Positions 8,802-15,201 of a stretch of DNA of 37,892 nt are shown here, in pieces. Position 1 is the first letter of the stretch, and each line of letters starts with the position of its first letter. The translations under genes were made by a program, and so were the position numbers. The stretch comes from Bacteroidota bacterium (lineage in GTDB: Bacteria; Bacteroidota; Bacteroidia; AKYH767-A; OLB10): positions 1 to 37,892 of the forward strand of contig JANXSD010000032.1 in assembly GCA_025352785.1 (NCBI GenBank), read 5' to 3'. The notes below the pieces were generated by a model. The model saw only the letters and a program-made list of their open reading frames with translations, did not search any database and had not been told where the DNA came from.

Positions 8802-9725
8802 ATGACAACCGAAATTTATTTCTGGATTGGTTTCATCCTCTTCATAATGTTGATGCTTGGAATTGATTTGGGGATTTTCCATCGTAAAACTCATGCCGTC
8901 TCATTTAAAGAATCACTTGCATGGACAGTTGTTTGGGTGGGACTTGCTATGTTGTTTAGCGCAATTGTTTATTTCTGGAAGGGTCCCGAAAAATCAATTG
9001 AGTTTCTAACTGGATATATTATTGAATTATCACTAAGCGTAGATAATTTATTCGTGTTCATTTTAATTTTCTCCTACTTCCAAGTGCCTATACACTACCA
9101 ACACAAAGTATTGTTTTATGGAATATTAGGTGCCCTTGTTATGCGGGTGATATTCATTTTTGCAGGTGTAGCGCTTCTCACTAAATTTCATTGGATAATT
9201 TATGTGTTCGGTGCAGTCATTATTTTTTCAGGATTAAAAATGTTGTTTCAAAAAGATAAAAAAATCGAACCTGATAAAAATCCTGTCATCAGGTTCGTAA
9301 AAAAAATGTTGCCCGTAACACATGAATATCATGGAGACAAATTTTTTGTAAAAATTCAAAAAGGTGTCTTGGCGGCAACACCACTCTTTATTGTTTTGGT
9401 ATTTGTTGAAATAGCCGATTTGATTTTTGCAGTTGACTCCATCCCAGCCATACTTGCAATTACCACCGACACATTTATTGTTTTTACTTCCAATGTATTT
9501 GCAATTCTCGGATTAAGGTCTCTCTATTTTGCACTTGCGGGAATGATAAGCCTTTTCCGATTTCTGCATATTGGCTTGGCGACTATATTAATATTCATCG
9601 GCTTAAAAATGGTATTCTCCGAAGTTTACGATATACCAATTGAATATGCCCTGATTACCGTCTTAAGTATTCTACTCACAAGCATTGCCGCATCATTAAT
9701 TTTAAAAAAAAATGGAACCCAATAA
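8802..9725 (+). CDS. TerC/Alx-family integral membrane protein
   Basis: A 307-residue protein with about seven to nine hydrophobic helices. The family signatures are clear: IIELSLSVDNLFVF (about residues 73-86) and FVEIADLIFAVDSIPA (about 201-216), two acidic motifs within membrane helices. Length matches the roughly 300-residue Alx/TerC class. Known: the family includes tellurium-resistance TerC, the pH-inducible Alx (linked to Mn2+ export) and proteins that supply metal to exported enzymes. Inferred: Mn2+ or proton-linked transport at the inner membrane. Its last 14 bases overlap the start of the small gene at 9712, which ties terC to the following genes in one transcript. Confidence 0.95.
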   Translation: MTTEIYFWIGFILFIMLMLGIDLGIFHRKTHAVSFKESLAWTVVWVGLAMLFSAIVYFWKGPEKSIEFLTGYIIELSLSVDNLFVFILIFSYFQVPIHYQHKVLFYGILGALVMRVIFIFAGVALLTKFHWIIYVFGAVIIFSGLKMLFQKDKKIEPDKNPVIRFVKKMLPVTHEYHGDKFFVKIQKGVLAATPLFIVLVFVEIADLIFAVDSIPAILAITTDTFIVFTSNVFAILGLRSLYFALAGMISLFRFLHIGLATILIFIGLKMVFSEVYDIPIEYALITVLSILLTSIAASLILKKNGTQ

Positions 9726-9891
9726 AAGTAATATACTCTATACGATTACAGCAATCTTCATAATTATGATGATGGGATTTTTAGTTGCCATGGCATCCGT
9801 GTTTTGGATTTCACTTTATCTCGTAATCATGTTGATAATAAAGATAAAAAAAATAGTACGAAATAAATTACCAGCACATCAACTTAAATAA
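9712..9891 (+). CDS. 59-residue two-helix membrane protein overlapping terC
   Basis: An ORF of 59 codons plus stop (MEPNKSNILYTITAI...) starts inside the end of terC (14-base overlap, different frame) and stops six bases before the dedA-family ATG. Residues about 8-42 form one long or two closely spaced hydrophobic helices rich in Ile, Met and Phe. A basic tail (KIKKIVRNK) follows, indicating an inner-membrane protein with a cytoplasmic C-terminus. I do not recognise a family. Its exact fit between two membrane-protein genes, with a 14-base overlap on one side and a 6-base gap on the other, is the main reason to believe it is real. Confidence 0.6.
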   Translation: MEPNKSNILYTITAIFIIMMMGFLVAMASVFWISLYLVIMLIIKIKKIVRNKLPAHQLK

Positions 9892-9897
9892 AAAAAC

Positions 9898-10527
9898 ATG
9901 GAAACTATTTCAGATTTTTTCACCTTGTTATTCGACTCGAAAAAACTAATTCATTACGGCGGATTTTCACTTTTACTCGTAATCATATTTATTGAAACGG
10001 GGCTTGTTTTCGGATTCTTTTTTCCAGGCGACACACTTTTATTTACTGCGGGCTTATTGTGCGGAACAAATGATTTGGAAATAAATATTTTCCTTCTTCT
10101 TTTTTCCGTAACAGGTGCAGCAATTTTAGGAAACCTGATAGGATATATTTCTGGAAAATATTTCGGTAAAAAATTATTTGCAAAAGAAGACTCTTTCTTC
10201 TTTAAAAAACGGCATCTTGAAACTACAAAATCTTATTACGATAAATATGGTGGTGTAGCAATAATAGTTGGTCGATTCTTGCCTGTTGTGCGAACATTCG
10301 TTCCAATTCTTGCAGGAACTATTGATATGAATTTTTTCAAATTTAAACTCTACAACATCACAGGAGCTTTCTTGTGGGTTTGGACACTTATTCCAATCGG
10401 TTATTTTCTCGGCATTAGATTTCCGCAACTAATCCATCAGTTAGAGTATTTCATAATCGGAATTTTTCTCGTTACCACATTATTTTTAATCAAAGGATAT
10501 TTAAAATTTAAAACAAAAAAGCCATGA
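9898..10527 (+). CDS. DedA-family membrane protein
   Basis: A 209-residue inner-membrane protein of the DedA/VTT superfamily. Typical motifs: FIETGLVFGFFFPGDTLLF (about residues 31-50) with the conserved Glu and the FxPGD re-entrant loop, and VGRFLPVVRTFVPILAGT (about 124-141) with the GRFxPxxR signature. Known: DedA members support membrane phospholipid recycling (some flip undecaprenyl phosphate or phosphatidylethanolamine) and are needed for growth at extreme pH or low proton-motive force in E. coli. It starts 6 bases after the small gene and its stop overlaps the next start (ATGA), so translation is probably coupled. Confidence 0.95.
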   Translation: METISDFFTLLFDSKKLIHYGGFSLLLVIIFIETGLVFGFFFPGDTLLFTAGLLCGTNDLEINIFLLLFSVTGAAILGNLIGYISGKYFGKKLFAKEDSFFFKKRHLETTKSYYDKYGGVAIIVGRFLPVVRTFVPILAGTIDMNFFKFKLYNITGAFLWVWTLIPIGYFLGIRFPQLIHQLEYFIIGIFLVTTLFLIKGYLKFKTKKP

Positions 10528-11030
10528 GCAATAAAATGGAATCTGCATTTGAAAAAATACTATTCGCCAGCCGATGGCTGCAAGCACCGCTTTATGCCGG
10601 GCTTATTGTAGGAGGAGTTTTATATGCCTACAAATTCATTGTTGAATTGATACACCTGTGCGTAACCATCAATGAAATCACCGAAACAGCATTGATGCTT
10701 GGTATACTTACATTAGTTGACATAACTATGGTTGCCAATCTTCTTATCATGGTTATCATCGGTGGTTATTCAACATTTGTAAGTCGCTTGGATATTGACA
10801 AGCACGAAGACAAGCCTGAATGGTTGCAAAAAATTGATGCTGGAACATTAAAAGTTAAGCTCTCTGGAGCACTCGTTGGCGTATCAGGTATTCATCTATT
10901 GATAACATTCATTAACATTAACAACTATAAATCAGAACATATTATGTGGCAAGTTATAATACATGTAGTGTTTCTACTTTCATCCGTAATGCTTGCTTAT
11001 TCTGAAAAACTTTTAAATAACAAACACTAA
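10524..11030 (+). CDS. YqhA-family (UPF0114) membrane protein
   Basis: A 168-residue membrane protein with three or four helices. The N-terminal amphipathic stretch MESAFEKILFASRWLQAP followed by LYAGLIVGGVLYAYKF, and the later NLLIMVIIGGYSTFVSR, are typical of the YqhA/UPF0114 (TIGR00645) family. The C-terminal part (KVKLSGALVGVSGIHLLITF) also fits. The family's function is not established. It overlaps the preceding dedA-family gene by 4 bases, so the two are very probably co-translated. Confidence 0.9.
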   Translation: MSNKMESAFEKILFASRWLQAPLYAGLIVGGVLYAYKFIVELIHLCVTINEITETALMLGILTLVDITMVANLLIMVIIGGYSTFVSRLDIDKHEDKPEWLQKIDAGTLKVKLSGALVGVSGIHLLITFININNYKSEHIMWQVIIHVVFLLSSVMLAYSEKLLNNKH

Positions 11031-11100
11031 AAATTTAATTTTAACTTCGCATCATACTAGGAGAATTATTCAAATATGAATCGAAAAAGCGCTAAATGAA

Positions 11101-11733
11101 ATGAGAACTCATACCAAAGAAACACAGGATAATTTGTCACCTGAACTCGCACTTGAAATGTTAAAAGAAGGAAACAAAAGATTTGTAAATAACATCAACG
11201 CTCATCGTAACTTATTAGAACAGGTTAATGAAACATCGTCAGGTCAATTTCCCTTTGCAGCCATTTTGAGTTGCATCGATTCAAGAACTTCTGCGGAACT
11301 TATTTTTGACCAGGGCTTAGGTGACATCTTCAGTATTCGCATTGCGGGAAATATTATTAACGAAGACATTTTAGGAAGCATGGAGTTTGCCTGCAAAATG
11401 GCAGGTTCAAAACTCATAGTTGTGCTTGGGCACACAAAATGCGGAGCTATTGAAGGTGCTTGTAACAATATTATTTTGGGAAATATTACCGCACTTCTTA
11501 ACAAAATAAAACCAGCTATCGATAATGAAACCCTGACTAAATCTGAACGAAACGGAAGCAATGATTCTTTTTTAAAAAATGTAACAAAAATCAATGTTAC
11601 CTTGGCTGTTCAAAAAATAAAAGAACAGAGCATCATTTTAAATGAAATGGAACAGACGAAGCAATTAAAAATCATTGGCGGACTTCACAACATCGACACC
11701 GGACAAGTAACTTTTTACGAACAACTTCAATAA
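11101..11733 (+). CDS. Beta-class carbonic anhydrase, cytoplasmic form
   Basis: A 210-residue beta-carbonic anhydrase with no signal peptide. Zinc site: C58-x-D60-x-R62 (SCIDSR) and H111-x-x-C114 (GHTKCGA). It also has FDQGLGDIFSIRIAGN and ILGSMEFACK. It is clearly similar to the lipoprotein CA at 7631 throughout the catalytic domain but carries a longer loop (about residues 140-160, ...TKSERNGSNDSF...). It is the last gene of the plus-strand module, 70 bases after the yqhA-family gene. With the first CA it could move CO2 and bicarbonate equilibrium on both sides of the inner membrane (inference). Confidence 0.94.
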   Translation: MRTHTKETQDNLSPELALEMLKEGNKRFVNNINAHRNLLEQVNETSSGQFPFAAILSCIDSRTSAELIFDQGLGDIFSIRIAGNIINEDILGSMEFACKMAGSKLIVVLGHTKCGAIEGACNNIILGNITALLNKIKPAIDNETLTKSERNGSNDSFLKNVTKINVTLAVQKIKEQSIILNEMEQTKQLKIIGGLHNIDTGQVTFYEQLQ

Positions 11734-11964
11734 GAAATATATAGTGAGTTTCAAATAGTGGCAACACAGCTCCACAACCCAGCACATTTGCAGGTTCATT
11801 TTATTTTTTCTCGGAACTCAATTCACTAGCTGCAAAAAAATAAAAAGAGCTTACAAGTCATTACATGCCACAACCACAATTTGTCTCACATTTTAATTTG
11901 CCCCATTGAACTCACAACTTCATAGCAAGTTTACTGAAAAACTCGACTTTTATTTTTAATATCG

Positions 11965-11972
11965 TAACTTTG
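11965..11972 (+). promoter_or_regulatory. -7 promoter box (TAACTTTG) for the Cys-rich gene at 11983
   Basis: Perfect TAnnTTTG match, 10 bases before the ATG at 11983, giving a very short leader. The 230 bases before it (11734-11964) contain no gene that I can support. Confidence 0.55.
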
Positions 11973-11982
11973 GCAACAGAAA

Positions 11983-12333
11983 ATGAAATTTAAGACTCTC
12001 CTACTTACAACTTACATTTGGCTGCTGACAGTTCAACCTGTTTTGACCGCAATTGCATCAGTATTTAATGTGCATACAGAAGAAAGTTGTGGAGATTCTT
12101 TTTGCATGCACGAACAGCAAGAGAGCAAACAGACTAAGCAAGATCAAAGCGGAGTGTGCAATCCTTTTCTGGCGTGTGCTTATTGTTTAGGTTGCTACTA
12201 GGTTGCTACATTTCCGAACCGACATTTCAAGTTGTATTAATTCAGCACTTAAAAATTTTGCATCCATCAGTTTAAAGAAAATTTCACTTCCGTCTTTTGT
12301 ACTGATAGTTTCCATCCACCAGAAATTGTTTGA
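11983..12333 (+). pseudogene. Small exported Cys-rich protein broken by an 11-bp tandem duplication
   Basis: The intact frame gives 72 residues (stop TAG at 12199): a signal peptide (residues about 4-24), then HTEESCGDSFCMHEQQ and SGVCNPFLACAYCLGCY. Small Bacteroidota proteins of this type, often beside metal-related TonB receptors, continue after the CNPF...C..C motif and end in a W/HPPEIV tail. Here that tail (KENFTSVFCTDSFHPPEIV, stop at 12331) is still readable downstream in the same frame, behind further stops. The break coincides with a perfect duplication of TAGGTTGCTAC (12188-12198, 12199-12209). Removing one copy restores reading to ISEPTFQVVLIQ but leaves one more frameshift before the tail. 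I therefore call it a decaying gene; the short product might still be made. Confidence 0.5.
12188..12209 (+). repeat. Perfect 11-bp tandem duplication
   Basis: TAGGTTGCTAC occurs twice back to back (12188-12198 and 12199-12209). Eleven bases cannot be inserted without a frame change, and the second copy supplies the TAG stop that ends the small Cys-rich ORF. Confidence 0.9.
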
Positions 12334-12385
12334 CTTTTTTAAACTTTTAGTCAAATAATTTAATACAATTTAAATGTAAATACAA

Positions 12386-12604
12386 ATGAAAAAGAAAATA
12401 GGTTTAGGCATTATAGCAATGTTAATGATTACAGGTGCATTTGTGTTCGCGAACTGCAACACAAAGAAGGTCGATAACAATTGTCCTGATAAACTAGGTT
12501 GTATAAGTTCCAAGCAAACAACTAAGCCAGTAGTTGCCAAACCAACAGCCACAATCGGAACGAAGGACAATTGTCCGAACACACCTAATTGCATTTGTAA
12601 ATAG
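12386..12604 (+). CDS. Secreted Cys-rich miniprotein with two NCPxxxxC motifs
   Basis: A 72-residue protein: a signal peptide (MKKKIGLGIIAMLMITGAFVFA) followed by a mature peptide of about 50 residues. The mature part has six cysteines, arranged as two similar units: NNCPDKLGC (C33, C39) and DNCPNTPNC-I-C (C63, C69, C71), plus C24 just after the cleavage site. A Thr/Lys/Pro-rich linker separates them. I do not recognise a named family. The paired CPx4C units suggest metal binding or disulfides (inference). It lies between two damaged genes of the TonB-receptor locus and ends at a strong terminator. Confidence 0.7.
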   Translation: MKKKIGLGIIAMLMITGAFVFANCNTKKVDNNCPDKLGCISSKQTTKPVVAKPTATIGTKDNCPNTPNCICK

Positions 12605-12623
12605 GTTTCATTTAAATATTTTT

Positions 12624-12661
12624 ATAACAAAGCCCGTTACGAAAGTAACGGGCTTTGTTAT
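12624..12661 (+). terminator. Strong rho-independent terminator
   Basis: A perfect 17-bp stem (12624-12640 / 12645-12661) closed by a GAAA tetraloop, core AAGCCCGTTAC/GTAACGGGCTT, followed by a T-rich stretch. It ends the transcript of the Cys-rich miniprotein. Confidence 0.85.
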
Positions 12662-12683
12662 TTCAATTTCCTATCTTCGCAAC

Positions 12684-13040
12684 ATGAAACGAACATTGTT
12701 CAAATTCTTATTTTTGCTGACAGGTATTTGCTGCATTTGAGTTGGACAGCAACGAACGCAACCAGAATTACGAGAAGGAAACTCACTCTTTCATTACTTC
12801 GGTTAAGACAACAGATGATTTTACTACTCATCTTGACAAGAGTACTGATTTGCGTTTTACTTTCAGCAACTTTATTTTTCGCTGCGATTTCCATTCGAAA
12901 GCGTTGCAGTTTTCTTTTTCAAAGAACCTTCACCGCCTGACAAAATTTATTTGCGGCAACTTTCATTACTGATTTTATTTTTTGAATTGCATTGTTTTAT
13001 TCCGACATTTCGGAACAGAGACTATTTTATTTTCAAATAA
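12684..13040 (+). pseudogene. Possible frame-disrupted small exported protein
   Basis: ATG 12684 follows TATCTTCG and opens with a signal-like MKRTLFKFLFLLTGICC, then stops after 18 codons. The reading can be continued in the +1 frame (LDSNERNQNYEKETHSF... to about 12915). It then returns to the first frame with FFKEPSPPDKIYLRQLSLL, which resembles the PP-rich tail of HYC_CC_PP-like proteins such as that at 762-1148. No single frame holds the whole, so two compensating frameshifts would be required. No cysteine motif of the family is visible in the middle. This could instead be non-coding leader of the receptor gene at 13060. Confidence 0.3.
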
Positions 13041-13059
13041 TTCAATTTCAAAAACAGTA

Positions 13060-14730
13060 ATGAAGAAAATATTTCTCATAGTAATAGTAGTGGCTACCAC
13101 TACTACTGCTTATTCGCAAAACACTTTCAAAGCAAAAGTGGTTGACGAACAAAACAAGCAACCGTTATTTGCTGCAACGGTTTCCATTGACACTCTACAA
13201 CTGGGTGCAATCACAGACACCGCAGGTTTGGTAGCAATCAAATATATTCCTAATGGAAAATTTAAAATTCATTTCCGTAACGTCGGCTACAATGAATTGA
13301 GAAAAGAAATTTCATTTCCGCTTGCCAACCCCAATCAAGTTTTTGAAATTGAATTAGAACCCAATACAAAAGAATTAAGCGAAGTTATTGTGCAAACTAC
13401 ACGAACCAATTCCAGAATTGAAGAAATCCCCATTCGTGTTGAAGTAATCGAAGGCGAAGAACTCAACGAAAAGGGAAATATGAAACCATCCAACATTTCC
13501 ATGTTGTTGAGTGAAGGAACTGGGATACAATCACAACAAACATCAGCGGTAAACGGAAATGTAAGCATCCGTTTGCAAGGGCTTGGCGGCAAATACACAC
13601 AAATTCTAAAGGACGGTATTCTTCTGTATGGCGGATTTTCTCAAGGCCTAAGCATCATGCAAATTCCACCACTTGACTTGCAACAAGTGGAAGTAATAAA
13701 AGGTTCATCAAGTTCGCTTTACGGCAGTGATGCCATTGCTGGAATCATAAATTTAATTCCTAAAAAACCACAGAAAAAAAGAGAGTTAACATTTTTAATC
13801 AATCAAACTTCATTATTCGGAAGTGACATCAATGCTTATTTTTCACAGCGATGGAAAAAATTTGGATTCAGTTTCCTTACAGCAAATAATTTTCAATCGG
13901 CACAAGATGTTAACCACGATGGATTTTCTGATTTGCCAAAATCAAAAACATTGAATCTCGCACCAACTTTTTATTATTACTTCAATCCGAAAACAACATT
14001 ACAATTTGGTGTTATCACAACTTATGATAATCGCAAAGGAGGCGACATGAAAGTTTTGAAAAATGAAGCAGATAGTTTGCACAAGTTCTTTGATGAAAAC
14101 ATTTCCAATCGCATTTCAACACAACTGAAATTTCAGAAAGGTAAATTATTCATTCTCAAAAACAACGTATCTTATTTTGACAGAGAAATAAATCAGCCGA
14201 CATTTTCTTTCATCGGGAAGCAAATCAGTAGTTACACTGAAGGAACTTTCAATTTTGATTTCAAGAAAAATCAATTCGTGACAGGAATAAATTTCATCAC
14301 CGAAAATTTTTTGGAAGACAGCAGTAGAAGTCATTTGCAGCGCAACTACAATTATTTTACAACAGGAATTTTTCTGCAAGACGATTGGAAACCTACCGAA
14401 AAATTGACAATTGAGGCAGGACTACGAACCGACTACCAAAACTAATTCGGTTTCTTCGTGTTACCACGATTGAACCTAATGTATAAATTCACAAAAACTT
14501 TTTATGCAAGAGCTGGTGCAAGTTTCGGTTACAAAGTTCCTTCAATATTTTCAACTGCATCCGAAGAAGAAGGAATCAATACTATACAACCGCTTGCAAA
14601 TAATATCAAAGTAGAAAAATCTATCGGAAGAAATCTTGATTTCAATTACAGAACAATTATCGGAAACGAAACTTCTATTTCATTCAATCAATCCTTTTTT
14701 GTAACACAAATAAGTAAGCCATTGGTGTGA
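13060..14730 (+). pseudogene. TonB-dependent receptor with internal stop and missing 3' half
   Basis: Starts at ATG 13060 with a signal peptide (MKKIFLIVIVVATTTTAYSQ). A carboxypeptidase-regulatory-like domain follows (about residues 22-95, with QPLFAATVSIDTL). Next comes the plug (RIEEIPIRVEVIEGEEL, ...SIRLQGLGGKYTQILKDGI, LQQVEVIKGSSSSLYGSDA) and part of the outer-membrane barrel. The frame is interrupted by TAA at 14443-14445, and the same frame goes on without any shift (FGFFVLPRLNLMYKF) to 14730. A single base change thus made the stop. The frame then runs into insertion-sequence DNA, so roughly the last 200 or more barrel residues are absent. Intact relatives transport siderophores, vitamins or metal complexes; the Cys-rich neighbours suggest a metal substrate (inference). 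Almost surely non-functional. Confidence 0.88.
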
Positions 14731-15097
14731 AGTCACGTTTTATTATCGCTTTTGTTATCTTATGACGCCATCGGCGTTTCTTTATCCGAAGATAAACTTG
14801 CCTACCCCTAAGTGGAAAATCTTGGATCAGATTGCTTTCCATATAGCCTTTTGATTCATATTCTGAGGACGAATAGCCATTGGGTAGTTCATTCTTTTCT
14901 TCAAATTCAATTACCAACTACTCCTTCTTCTTTTCTACATTACATAAGGTTTCGAAAGACGTAATAATGAAGTAATCCATCATCTCTGATGGAAAAAATT
15001 GTTGCAGTAATTGGAAGCTTAGCGGTTCGATCTCTTTTTGATATCAAAGTTATCCTTTCTGCCAGTAATCCCCAACTTTTAAACCTGACCCCAAATT
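14720..15097 (-). mobile_element. Truncated ISAon1-like insertion sequence (5' end of transposase)
   Basis: On the minus strand a frame from about 15045 to 14735 reads LLQQFFPSEMMDYFI..., then a TAG at 14918-14920. It continues VIEFEEKNELPNG...YESKGYMES, NLIQDFPLRGRQVYLRIKKR and RRWRHKITKAIIKRDF. The IQDFP-[IL]RG...L.I.RRRW pattern is the N-terminal region of ISAon1-type transposases of Bacteroidota. The catalytic part is missing: the fragment abuts the TonB receptor near 14720-14730. Sequence ending in AACCTGACCCCAAATT (about 15080-15097) may be the outer IS end. It is a dead remnant that explains the loss of the receptor's 3' end. The rest of the gap to 15147 holds nothing I can identify. 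Confidence 0.65.
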
Positions 15098-15147
15098 AAT
15101 TCAAATTTATGATCATTATTTGAATTTTAAGAATGGTTAATTACCAT

Positions 15148-15182
15148 AAAAAAAGCCCTGAAGTATTCGTACTTCAGGGCTT
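15148..15182 (-). terminator. Terminator of the ppiD-like gene
   Basis: A perfect 13-bp stem (15153-15165 / 15170-15182) with a TTCG tetraloop, core AAGCCCTGAAGTA. On the minus strand it is followed by seven Ts (15154-15148). It lies 19 bases beyond the stop of the minus-strand gene at 15202. Confidence 0.9.
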
Positions 15183-15201
15183 AAATATTTTTCAGTTATT
15201 C

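Noticed and set aside
11799-11846. Inverted repeat TTTTATTTTTT / AAAAAATAAAA after the second carbonic anhydrase
   Set aside because: Pure A/T arms with a long loop are expected by chance in such AT-rich DNA; not convincing as a terminator.
12728-12972. Two overlapping ORFs of 70-76 codons upstream of the TonB receptor
   Set aside because: Neither is a complete protein by itself; the pieces are better read as one frame-broken gene or as noncoding leader.
14684-14917. 77-codon minus ORF as an intact gene
   Set aside because: It is the middle of a transposase N-terminus with a stop just upstream and receptor DNA at its end; treated as an IS remnant.
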